Origin: a bacterium
GTDB taxonomy: Bacteria > Krumholzibacteriota > Krumholzibacteriia > Krumholzibacteriales > WJIX01
NCBI GenBank assembly: GCA_021160845.1
Contig: JAGHBT010000193.1
Location: forward strand, 1 to 9,052
Direction: 5' to 3'
DNA: 9,052 bases
How positions within the stretch are numbered: position 1 is the stretch's first letter; each line of letters begins with the position of its first letter. Shown piece after piece: positions 1 through 7,338 of this stretch. Below the pieces are notes generated by a model that had not been told where the DNA came from, did no database searches, and saw only the letters and a program-made list of their open reading frames with translations. Both the position numbers and the translations under genes were made by a program.

Positions 1-1197
1 CTATCTTACCTTTCCTTTTCGAATAAAAACGAACCTTGTCGGAGATATCCCATACCTCTATTGTATCACTGTCCTGAAGCACAATAGCGCGTTCAATAAT
101 GTTTTCCAGTTCGCGGACATTCCCAACCCATTCATAACCCATCATCAAGTCCATCGCTTCTTTGGAAATAGTCTTTTTTCTTTTTGTTTTTTCAGATGCC
201 ATTTCAAGAAAATGATTTACAAGAAGGGGGATATCACTCGGACGGTCTTTTAGGAGAGGAATCTCTATCGGTATTACATTTAAACGATAATAAAGATCCG
301 GGCGAAATTTCCTCGTACGTACTGCTCCTTCCAGATCAGCGTTAGTTGCCGCTATTAAACGTACATTTACCTTTATTGGGCTTGTTCCCCCGACAGGCAC
401 TATTTCTCTTTCCTGAAGGACTCTCAACAACTTGACCTGAATCGCCGGTGATGTCTTCCCACTTCATCGAGGAAAAATGTTCCTCCGCATGCTACCTTGA
501 ACAACCCATCTTTGTCCCTGATTGCTCCGGTAAAGCTACCCTTTACATGTCCGAAAAGTTCACTTTCAAGAAGGTTCTCAGGAAGAGCTCCGCAATTTAT
601 GGAAACAAAAGCCTTATTTGCCCTATTACTCTTGTAATGAATTGATTTCGCGACAAGCTCTTTTCCGGTTCCACTCTTACCCCTTATTAGAATGGTGCTG
701 TCAGTGGGAGCAACCTTATCTATCCTACGAAAGACCTTCTGCATCGATTCGCTTTCACCTATAATATTCTTGTGTTTACCTTCACTGCCACGCCGCCTTT
801 TCAGGTAAACATTTTCATTTCTTGTTCTCCGCGTCTCAACAGCATTATGGACTATCATCTTTATCTCATCGTTTTTTGCCGCTCTCTTTACCATGTAATG
901 AAAAGCGCCATTGTTGAGGGCTTCTATCGCGGTTTTTTGTGAAGCGTAAGCTGTCATAATTATCACGGGAAGATTAGGTTCATATTCCTTTACTGCCGAG
1001 AGAACCTCAAGTCCATTAATTCCTTTCATCTTGATATCGGTCATTATAGCGTCATAATTTGCCCTTTTCATCTCCTCTATCGCATGTTCGCCATCACCGA
1101 CCGTCTTGACATTATACCCCTCCTTTTTAAGCATTATAGAAAGGTATTGACACATACTCTTTTCATCATCAACTATTAGTACTCTCTCACCTGCCAT
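1..1197 (-). CDS. pilR: PilR: NtrC-family sigma-54-dependent response regulator, frameshifted, C-terminus outside window
   Basis: Response regulator partner of PilS. In the family, phosphorylated PilR hydrolyses ATP to open sigma-54 promoters, classically that of pilA. The receiver domain (about 5-118) has the acidic pair D10-D11, phospho-acceptor D54, T82 and K104. The AAA+ domain (about 145-380) has Walker A G173-K179, the sigma-54 contact loop GSFTGA (220-225, the Ser form I recall from Pseudomonas PilR) and Walker B GGTFFLDE (238-245). The frame breaks after EVG (codon at 459-457). One frame over, from 454 to the left edge, come 151 codons without a stop that read TSPAIQVKLLRVLQ, then FRPDLYYRLNV and GNVRELENII, a normal continuation. 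Visible length is about 399 residues; the Fis-type DNA-binding helix-turn-helix lies beyond the edge. ATG at 1197 is supported by a strong ribosome-binding site. Family identity is certain; PilR rather than another NtrC-type regulator rests on the operon context. Confidence 0.9.
454..458 (-). other. Single-base frameshift site in pilR
   Basis: On the coding strand the codons GAA GTG GGA (465-457) are followed by only two bases, AG, before ACA TCA CCG GCG ATT CAG (from 454). Adding one G (GGA GAG ACA TCA) restores E-V-G-E-T-S-P-A-I-Q-V-K-L-L, which agrees with the usual NtrC-family sequence just after Walker B. The unshifted frame stops 12 codons after GGA. The protein would be truncated at 257 residues and lack the rest of the AAA+ domain and the DNA-binding domain. 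It may be a real mutation or an error in the assembled sequence; nothing else downstream looks decayed. Confidence 0.85.
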
Positions 1198-1205
1198 TAA
1201 TCAGA

Positions 1206-1212
1206 CCCTCCC
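1206..1212 (-). promoter_or_regulatory. Ribosome-binding site of pilR
   Basis: GGGAGGG on the minus strand, 8 bases before the ATG at 1197 and inside the 18-bp gap between the pilS stop and the pilR start. It fixes the pilR start. Confidence 0.75.
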
Positions 1213-1215
1213 AGA

Positions 1216-2946
1216 CTATACTTTGCTAAGTTCGTTTCTGACTTCCTCGATTTCCATCCTGTTTATCTTATACTTTGCCGGAATCAGAATTCTAAAGGTA
1301 ATCCCCTTTTCTTCCGAGCTTTCCACATTTATCGTACCTGAATGACTCTCAATAATCCTTCCCGCGGTAGCCAGCCCCAGCCCTGTACCACCTTCCTTTG
1401 TAGTAAAGAACGGTTCAAAAATATGGGGTAGAACATTGGACGGAATCGGGGGTCCGTCATTTATAAATTTTATTTCAGCGCACTTCGTTTTTTTAGCACC
1501 TTCCTCAAGCGCTTCCTCAATCATACCTACCCTGATAACAATGTTTCCATCCCTTCCTACAGCTTCACAGGCATTAAGTCCAAGATTTAGAAAGACCTGC
1601 CTGATTTGTTCATCATCGGCGTATATCCTCAAACCTTCAGCCTCACTTTCAAACCTGATACTCCCTCCACCGCGAAGATAAGAACCGTGTTTTAACAAAA
1701 GAATTGTTTCTTTAAGACAATTCTCAATATCTACCAAATCAAACTCGGGTTTTCGGAGTCTTGCGTATTCGAGAAAATCTGTAATCATTCCGTCAAGACG
1801 CTCCGATTCACGAATTATCAGATCCATAAGTTCCCCGTTTTCGCCGGTTACGTCTAACTCCTCTTTAAGCATCTCCGTCGAACCACAAATAGAAGCGAGG
1901 GGCGCTCGTATTTCATGGGCGATTGCCGCTGAAAGTTCTCCAACCGCCGCCATCCGGGCCGATTTCCGTACCTTCTCTCTCATTATATTAACTTCGGTTA
2001 AATCCTGAAAGAGAGCTATTACACCCCTCTTCTCAGCATTTTCATCTCTAAGAAGTGAAATGTTTATTCCAATCGGCAGCTCGCGACCATCACTCCTGGA
2101 AAGCCTTATTTCACCCCTGTTTCGTTGAACCCCCGTTTCCATCACAAGAAGAAGTTCATCGAGAAGAGAATCCATATCCGGAACGATTTCTTCAAAAGGT
2201 TTTTCTTTTACACTTCTGGTCTTTTCTACATTCAGTATTTTTCGCGCGGCGGGATTCATCGAGACAATTCGACCATCCAGATCCACTACAATAAGACCGC
2301 TGCTCATATTATTAACAATAGAATCATTATTTAGTTGTATCCTCTTTATCTCCTTTACCTTGTCGGCCAACTCTTCCCCGCTGTTCTGTACCCTTTTTGA
2401 AAAGTATCCACTAATCAAACCTACGGAAACAAAAACGCCCATATGGATATACCCTCTAAGTAATGAATGGAAAAGGTTCTGGCGCGTAAAGATGAGAACG
2501 CCTTCCGGAGATCGGACATGGCCGCTGATTTCAAGAAGGCAGTAAATAATATAAACTGAAGCCGCGATAAGGGATGTAACTAGCCCCCCCTGAACCTGGA
2601 AATACAAGCCACCCACAAAGATTGGGAGTATATATAGTATTGAAAAAATCGAACCGGAGCCGCCACTGTAATGGACAATAAGAGTTAGAACGGCAAGATC
2701 GACTCCTATAAGAAGATGTATCAGATGAGTAAAAGAAGCCCCTCCTCTGTAAGCGAGATAGACAGCTCCTGTCGCAAGATATATTACTCCAAGAAGACTG
2801 TACAGCGCAACAGCCGACAGTTCCCTGCTTTGCAGCTGAAGGGCGATAACCGCCGCACCAACAACAAGTGTTGCCACAACCAGTCTGACAAAAACAAGTT
2901 TTCTTATCTTTTCATCATCCCGGCAAGCACGCGGCATGAGATTCAT
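1216..2946 (-). CDS. pilS: PilS: membrane sensor histidine kinase of the type IV pilus system
   Basis: 576-residue inner-membrane histidine kinase expected to phosphorylate PilR. Six hydrophobic segments at about 16-38, 44-66, 73-93, 98-117, 120-139 and 165-183 match the six-helix PilS sensor. A PAS domain follows (about 200-320), then HisKA with phospho-acceptor H344 in the motif AHEIRAPL, then HATPase_c with the N box around N454/N458, the F box FEPFFTT and the G box GGTGLGLATAG. The HExxN/T motif has Ala at 348 where PilS and NtrB-type kinases normally have Asn; in the HisKA family that position is important for phosphatase activity. The ATG at 2946 follows AAGGA by 4 bases; an ATG three codons in is a possible alternative. 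It sits 26 bp after pilC and 18 bp before pilR, in one operon. Kinase identity is certain; the PilS name rests on topology and context. Confidence 0.95.
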   Translation of the reverse strand: MNLMPRACRDDEKIRKLVFVRLVVATLVVGAAVIALQLQSRELSAVALYSLLGVIYLATGAVYLAYRGGASFTHLIHLLIGVDLAVLTLIVHYSGGSGSIFSILYILPIFVGGLYFQVQGGLVTSLIAASVYIIYCLLEISGHVRSPEGVLIFTRQNLFHSLLRGYIHMGVFVSVGLISGYFSKRVQNSGEELADKVKEIKRIQLNNDSIVNNMSSGLIVVDLDGRIVSMNPAARKILNVEKTRSVKEKPFEEIVPDMDSLLDELLLVMETGVQRNRGEIRLSRSDGRELPIGINISLLRDENAEKRGVIALFQDLTEVNIMREKVRKSARMAAVGELSAAIAHEIRAPLASICGSTEMLKEELDVTGENGELMDLIIRESERLDGMITDFLEYARLRKPEFDLVDIENCLKETILLLKHGSYLRGGGSIRFESEAEGLRIYADDEQIRQVFLNLGLNACEAVGRDGNIVIRVGMIEEALEEGAKKTKCAEIKFINDGPPIPSNVLPHIFEPFFTTKEGGTGLGLATAGRIIESHSGTINVESSEEKGITFRILIPAKYKINRMEIEEVRNELSKV

Positions 2947-2972
2947 AAATTCCTTCCCTACTAAAGGTCTTA

Positions 2973-4184
2973 CTATGATCCGGAAACAACGGTAACCAAT
3001 TTGAACATCGGAAGGTACATAGCTATTAACATACCTCCAACGACAAGCCCCATTACAACAATCATAATCGGTTCTATAGCGGAGGTAAGAGCGTCTACCG
3101 CTGAATCCACTTCGTCATCATAAAAGTCGGCGATCTTTTCAAGCATCTCGTCGAGAGCGCCGGTTTGTTCGCCAACGGCGACCATTTGAACCACCATAGG
3201 AGGAAAAACTCCACTCTCCTTTAGGGGATCGGCAATAGTATTACCCTGGCTAATACTTTCTCTAGTTTTAAAAATGGCCTTTTCTATCACCTTGTTGCCG
3301 GATGTCTTCGCGGTTATCTCAAGACCGTCAATAATAGGTACACCGCTTGCAGTAAGAGTGCCGAGAGTCCTGGTAAACATTGCAACAGCGCCCTTCCTTA
3401 TCACAGGTCCAAGTATGGGAAGTTTGAGTAAAAAGCTGTCAATTCGTAGTTTTCCTTCTTCCGTCCCGTTATATTTCTTTATGCCGAAGAACCCTCCAAC
3501 CATCACTCCTAAAACAAGGTACCAATTAGCTCTCAGGAAATCGCTCAACCCCATCACAATTCTAGTAGGCAGGGGCAAGGTACCCCCAAAATCAGTGAAC
3601 ATTCTGGCAAAGGTGGGAATAACAAACATAAGCATAAAGATCGTCGCACCTCCGGCGACAACCATTACTATTGTCGGATAGGTTAAAGCTCCCTTGATCT
3701 TACGCCGCAAGGCATCCTGTTTCTCGAGAAAAACAGCAAGTCTGTTAAGAATAATATCAAGGATTCCACCCGATTCGCCAGCATCTACCATATTCACAAA
3801 GAGCTCGCTAAAACAGTGATGTTTACCCAAGGCTTCAGCCAATGTAGCGCCCGACTCAACATCCTGCATAACTTCTGTTACGATCTCCTTGAAATATTCC
3901 TTCTCCAGCTGGCTCGATAAAATATCCAGACACTGAACAAGCGGTAGCCCTGCGTTGATCATTGTAGAAAACTGCCGCGTAAAAATCCCAAGATCCTTGA
4001 CGCCGACTTTTTTATTCATCCCGAAATTTATATTAAGATCCTTGGGTTTTTGGCGAACTTGTGTAAGAATAATCTTTTTCTTACGGAGATAACTCATAAG
4101 CTGTCCCTTGTCAGCTGCTTCATACTCTCCGGAAACATTCTCCCCTGCCGGTGTTCTTCCCTTCCAAACGAATGTAGTAGCCAT
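2973..4184 (-). CDS. pilC: PilC: inner-membrane platform protein of the type IV pilus
   Basis: 403-residue member of the GspF/PilC family. In type IV pili this polytopic protein sits at the base of the machine, contacts the extension and retraction ATPases PilB and PilT, and couples their rotation to pilin insertion or removal. The sequence starts with a short PilC-type cytoplasmic lead (FVWKGRTPAGENVSGEYEA), then two repeated T2SSF domains (about 70-195 and 272-395). Membrane segments are seen at about 170-198, 219-237 and 368-394; the TYP motif just before the first is typical of the family. Length matches the usual ~400 residues. ATG at 4184 has AAGGGG 8 bases upstream. Gaps are 22 bp from pilT and 26 bp to pilS, consistent with co-transcription. 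No unusual residues noticed. Confidence 0.97.
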   Translation of the reverse strand: MATTFVWKGRTPAGENVSGEYEAADKGQLMSYLRKKKIILTQVRQKPKDLNINFGMNKKVGVKDLGIFTRQFSTMINAGLPLVQCLDILSSQLEKEYFKEIVTEVMQDVESGATLAEALGKHHCFSELFVNMVDAGESGGILDIILNRLAVFLEKQDALRRKIKGALTYPTIVMVVAGGATIFMLMFVIPTFARMFTDFGGTLPLPTRIVMGLSDFLRANWYLVLGVMVGGFFGIKKYNGTEEGKLRIDSFLLKLPILGPVIRKGAVAMFTRTLGTLTASGVPIIDGLEITAKTSGNKVIEKAIFKTRESISQGNTIADPLKESGVFPPMVVQMVAVGEQTGALDEMLEKIADFYDDEVDSAVDALTSAIEPIMIVVMGLVVGGMLIAMYLPMFKLVTVVSGS

Positions 4185-4206
4185 TTACATCACCCCTTCG
4201 CGTAGA

Positions 4207-5298
4207 TTATTTTTTGAACTGGTATTTTTGTTTCGCACTTTTCTCTCCAAACATTTGTTCGAGTTCAATTGTATCAGAGCTCCTTCGAAGGGCTTCACCT
4301 CTTGCTATCTTCCGATTCACAACAGCTCTGTAAAGAGCTTGATTCATCGTCTGCATTCCATATTTTTGTCCCGCCTGCATCAACCCATATATCTGGTGAA
4401 TCTTATCATCCCTGATTGTCGCGCTTATAGCGGGAGTACAAACCATAACTTCAGCCACAAGCACTCTTCCCCTGCCGGATGCATGAGGAATAAGCTGCTG
4501 CGTGACAACTCCATTTAACACAAAAGCGAGCTGCGCCCTGACCTGGGACTGCTGAGCCGCCGGAAAGTTATCAACTATTCTATTGATAGACTCAAAGGTG
4601 GAATTTGTATGAAGGGTCGCGAAAGCAAGATGCCCTGTCTCGGCTATCGTAAGCGCCGCCTGCATAGTTTCCCTGTCCCTCATCTCTCCTATAAGTATTA
4701 TATCCGGGTCTTGGCGAAGGACATGCTTAAGCGCCATCGCGAATGATTCCGTATCAGCCTTCACTTCTCTCTGATTAACAATACATTTCTTATGCTTATG
4801 TATATACTCGATAGGATCTTCAATTGTGATGACATGCGCCATGCGCTCAGTGTTGATTTTGTCTATTATACTTGCCAGAGTCGTGGATTTTCCGCTTCCT
4901 GTCGGTCCTGTTATAAGAACAAGCCCATTCCTTTTTTCGGATAGTTCCTTTACGGCAGGAGGGAGTCCAAGACTTTGAAAATCAAGTATTTCAAAAGGGA
5001 TTTTTCTTATAGCAATACTTGTTACTCCGCGCTGTTGGTAGACATTTGCTCTGAAACGAGAGAGGCCCTGAATGCCAAAGGAGAAATCGAGCTCCTTATG
5101 GTTTTCATACCTCTTTTGTTGCTCTTCGGTTAAAACACTATAGGCAATTTGCTTGGACATATCAGGGGTAACAACATCCCCCGAAGAGCGTATTATCTCT
5201 CCGTCAACCCTATAAACCGGCGGCGAGCCTGCCGTAATATGCAAGTCGCTCGCTTTCTTATCGCTCATCTCCTGAAGTAATGTCCTTAGCTTTAACAT
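4207..5298 (-). CDS. pilT: PilT: retraction ATPase of the type IV pilus
   Basis: 363-residue hexameric cytoplasmic ATPase that powers pilus depolymerisation and so twitching motility. It has the PilT N-terminal start (about 1-100, with KKASDLHITAGSPP at 14-27), Walker A GPTGSGKST at 131-139, Asp box TIEDPIEY (158-165), Walker B with catalytic Glu E205 in LIGEMRD, and His box residues H223 and H230. The segment KIHQIYGLMQAGQKYGMQTM from 299 is diagnostic for PilT over PilB. The retraction motif AIRNLIRE is degenerate here, reading AISATIRD at 290-297. ATG at 5298 has only a weak GGGA upstream, so translation may be partly coupled to pilB, which ends 24 bp earlier. The gap to pilC is 22 bp. PilU-type paralogues are possible in principle, but operon position favours PilT. 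Confidence 0.96.
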   Translation of the reverse strand: MLKLRTLLQEMSDKKASDLHITAGSPPVYRVDGEIIRSSGDVVTPDMSKQIAYSVLTEEQQKRYENHKELDFSFGIQGLSRFRANVYQQRGVTSIAIRKIPFEILDFQSLGLPPAVKELSEKRNGLVLITGPTGSGKSTTLASIIDKINTERMAHVITIEDPIEYIHKHKKCIVNQREVKADTESFAMALKHVLRQDPDIILIGEMRDRETMQAALTIAETGHLAFATLHTNSTFESINRIVDNFPAAQQSQVRAQLAFVLNGVVTQQLIPHASGRGRVLVAEVMVCTPAISATIRDDKIHQIYGLMQAGQKYGMQTMNQALYRAVVNRKIARGEALRRSSDTIELEQMFGEKSAKQKYQFKK

Positions 5299-5322
5299 AC
5301 AATTCCCACTTTCAAAGAACTT

Positions 5323-7002
5323 TTAATCCTCACTGCTTTCCTTTAGAACTTCTTCAACGGAGGTTATCCCCTGCTTTACTTTGTCAATACCGTCGCCTCT
5401 CAATGTTACCATGCCCTCCTTAATAGCCTGTTGCTTGATCTCAGCCGTCGAACACCGGTCTAAAATCATTTCTTTGATTTTGCTCGACACCACCATAACT
5501 TCATATATTCCGGCTCTACCCTTATATCCTGTGCCGTTGCATTTTGGGCACCCCGTCGGTTGATAAATTTCAAAAGGCGCTTCATCTTGCACTCCGAGCT
5601 CCCTTGCCAGCTCCGGATGTATTTCTGTTTTCTGCTTGCATTCGTTGCATAAACGGCGGACAAGCCGCTGAGCCAAAATGAGATTTGTAGAGCTGGCAAC
5701 CAAAAAAGGCTCAATCCCCATATCCATCATTCTATTGATTGTGCTCGGGGCATCGTTTGTGTGCAAAGTGCTAAGAACAAGATGCCCAGTAAGCGCGGCC
5801 TTTACAGCGATTGAACCTGTTTCCAGATCTCGAATCTCTCCTACCATTACAATATTAGGATCCTGCCGCAGGAAAGCCTTTAAAGCCGCCGCGAAAGTAA
5901 GCCCTATCTCTTCATGAACATTGACTTGATTTATACCCTCCAGGTTATATTCCACAGGATCTTCTGCGGTCATAATATTATGCACCGGCTCATTTATCAT
6001 GCTAAGCGCCGAATAAAGAGTCGTTGTTTTACCGCTCCCTGTAGGACCGGTTACCAAAACCATCCCATATGGCGATTTTATTGCCTTTATAAATTTCTCA
6101 AAAGATTCAGGATGAAACCCAAGTTTTTTTAAATCGACTTCAAGATTACTCTTGTCCAGAATTCTCATAACGACTTTTTCACCGAAAATTGTCGGAAGCG
6201 TACTAACACGGAGATCTATTTTCTTTGAACCAATGCGAATTTTAATACGTCCATCCTGAGGTATTCTCTTTTCCGCGATATCGAGTTCAGCCATAATCTT
6301 CAATCTGGACGTGATAGCGCCCTTCATTCTGTAAGGGGGAGACATCATCTCGTGAAGTATACCATCAATTCTGAATCTAACCCTTAAAGTCTTCTCGAAG
6401 GGCTCAATATGGATATCACTGGCACCCTTGTTAACAGCATCGGCAATCAGAGAATTAACTAATTTAACAACTGGAGCATTTTCATTCTGAGCCTCTGCCA
6501 GGCCGAGATCCTCTTCCTCATCCTCAACAATTTCAAAATCCTCCTCCATATCCCGCATCACTTCAGCGAGAGAATCAGCGGAATCATAGAAGCGATCTAT
6601 AGCTTTCTTTATCGCACTCTCGGTTGCTACTACAGGCCGAACCTCAAGCCCTGTAATAAACTTAATATCGTCAATAGCGAAAATATTATCAGGATTGGCC
6701 ATGGCGACAGTTAAGGTTCTACCTTCACGCTTAACTGGGACAACCTGAAACTTCGTAGCTACTTCGGCTGGAATTAATTCAACGGATTGTTCTTCGGCCT
6801 CTATATTTTCGAGATCTATCGCTTCCACCTGGTATACCTGTGAAAGAAATTCAGATAGCATATTCTCCGACAGGGCACCGGTTTTTACAAGATTATAACC
6901 GATACTGCCACCCGATTTGCTTTGTTCCTTCACCGCAAGCGCAAGTTGGTCTTGTGTTATAAGACTGGTTTCAAGCAGCTGATCTGCGATATCTTCCTTC
7001 AA
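5323..7002 (-). CDS. pilB: PilB: assembly (extension) ATPase of the type IV pilus
   Basis: Cytoplasmic hexameric ATPase that powers pilin polymerisation on PilC. Numbered from TTG at 7002 it has 559 residues, the usual PilB length. An N-terminal T2SSE_N/MshEN domain (about 1-140) is followed by an acidic linker (around 150-170), then the ATPase domain with Walker A GPTGSGKTT at 319-327, Asp box TAEDPVEY, Walker B with E389 in VGEIRD, and His box TGHLVLSTLHTND. Four cysteines, C452, C455, C485 and C488, form the zinc-binding CxxC pair typical of PilB/GspE. The open frame extends to another TTG at 7023 with no ribosome-binding site, while TTG 7002 has GGAGGAG 4 bases upstream, so I choose 7002. 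No in-frame ATG occurs near either. The N-terminal cyclic-di-GMP-type motifs are poorly conserved. First gene of the operon, likely transcribed from the sigma-54 promoter upstream. Confidence 0.96.
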   Translation of the reverse strand: MKEDIADQLLETSLITQDQLALAVKEQSKSGGSIGYNLVKTGALSENMLSEFLSQVYQVEAIDLENIEAEEQSVELIPAEVATKFQVVPVKREGRTLTVAMANPDNIFAIDDIKFITGLEVRPVVATESAIKKAIDRFYDSADSLAEVMRDMEEDFEIVEDEEEDLGLAEAQNENAPVVKLVNSLIADAVNKGASDIHIEPFEKTLRVRFRIDGILHEMMSPPYRMKGAITSRLKIMAELDIAEKRIPQDGRIKIRIGSKKIDLRVSTLPTIFGEKVVMRILDKSNLEVDLKKLGFHPESFEKFIKAIKSPYGMVLVTGPTGSGKTTTLYSALSMINEPVHNIMTAEDPVEYNLEGINQVNVHEEIGLTFAAALKAFLRQDPNIVMVGEIRDLETGSIAVKAALTGHLVLSTLHTNDAPSTINRMMDMGIEPFLVASSTNLILAQRLVRRLCNECKQKTEIHPELARELGVQDEAPFEIYQPTGCPKCNGTGYKGRAGIYEVMVVSSKIKEMILDRCSTAEIKQQAIKEGMVTLRGDGIDKVKQGITSVEEVLKESSED

Positions 7003-7006
7003 ATAA

Positions 7007-7013
7007 CTCCTCC
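7007..7013 (-). promoter_or_regulatory. Ribosome-binding site that sets the pilB start
   Basis: GGAGGAG on the minus strand, 4 bases before TTG at 7002 (6 counted from the GGAGG core). It lies inside the longest open frame, downstream of the other candidate TTG at 7023, and so argues that codons 1-7 of that longer frame are leader, not protein. Confidence 0.75.
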
Positions 7014-7020
7014 ACCCGGA

Positions 7021-7035
7021 CAACTATTAAAGTTG
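7021..7035 (-). other. Small hairpin in the pilB leader
   Basis: On the minus strand CAACT and AGTTG form a 5-bp stem around a 5-base loop, ending 7 bases before the pilB ribosome-binding site. The stem contains the upstream TTG at 7023. It is short and weak; a role in mRNA stability or translation is only possible. Confidence 0.3.
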
Positions 7036-7126
7036 AAATACAGTCTCGGCAGCAATAATTGTTCGATAACATCTGTCATTTCTTTATTCGGCAAAGTTTT
7101 CCATATACTTACGACTTTTTTTCAAG

Positions 7127-7142
7127 CGCAAATAATATGCCA
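7127..7142 (-). promoter_or_regulatory. Sigma-54 (-24/-12) promoter for the pilB operon
   Basis: The minus strand reads TGGCATATTATTTGCG against the consensus TGGCACRNNNNTTGCW. It keeps TGGCA, the purine at position 7, TTGC and the exact GG-to-GC spacing; the misses are C to T at position 6 and the last W. Predicted transcription start is near 7116, giving a leader of about 114 bases before TTG 7002. It points at pilB and no other gene start lies between. The operon itself encodes a sigma-54 activator (PilR), which makes a sigma-54 promoter here plausible. Confidence 0.72.
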
Positions 7143-7226
7143 TCATTTGGCTCGTTATTATCTAATCTTGAAACAACCGGCGATTCAGAGTTTACCTGCT
7201 CGAATACCAACTGCTTACATCATGTT

Positions 7227-7239
7227 AAAGCGTTTGATT
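7227..7239 (-). promoter_or_regulatory. Candidate IHF (or HU-like) DNA-bending site
   Basis: The minus strand reads AATCAAACGCTTT, 12 of 13 positions of WATCAANNNNTTR, with AT-rich DNA just upstream as is common at IHF sites. It lies about 117 bases upstream of the predicted start, between the sigma-54 promoter and the palindrome/direct repeat, where a bend would help looping. The consensus is degenerate and the region AT-rich, so chance is a real possibility. Confidence 0.35.
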
Positions 7240-7285
7240 ATGTTGTTTAATAAATGGTCATCCCGCAGTTTAAAATGTGAAACAA

Positions 7286-7297
7286 GCCTATTTAGGC
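7286..7297. repeat. Short palindrome GCCTA-TT-TAGGC
   Basis: Perfect 5-bp inverted repeat with a 2-base centre. Read on the minus strand it is followed by TTGTTT, so it might act as a very weak terminator for the receptor gene; it could equally be an operator or chance. Confidence 0.25.
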
Positions 7298-7338
7298 ACG
7301 GATAATTATTCCCGGCGGCAAATCATTTTTTGTGTAGT

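Noticed and set aside
448..645. Plus-strand open frame opposite the pilR frameshift
   Set aside because: Antisense to conserved AAA+ coding sequence on both sides of the break; a shadow frame.
5466..5714. Second minus-strand frame inside pilB
   Set aside because: Entirely within the zinc-motif part of pilB in another frame; no independent signal.
7065..7100. Sigma-70-like promoter on the minus strand (TTGCCG, 17 bases, TGTTAT)
   Set aside because: Only 4 of 6 matches in each box in AT-rich DNA; too weak to report beside the much better sigma-54 site.
7003..7116. Cyclic-di-GMP riboswitch in the pilB leader
   Set aside because: Such riboswitches occur before pilus genes in some bacteria, but the conserved core and paired helices are not recognisable here.
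6922..7305. Plus-strand open frames over the pilB start and upstream region (also 7059-7250)
   Set aside because: They overlap the well-supported pilB coding start, have no family resemblance, and their sequence is better explained by the promoter and leader.
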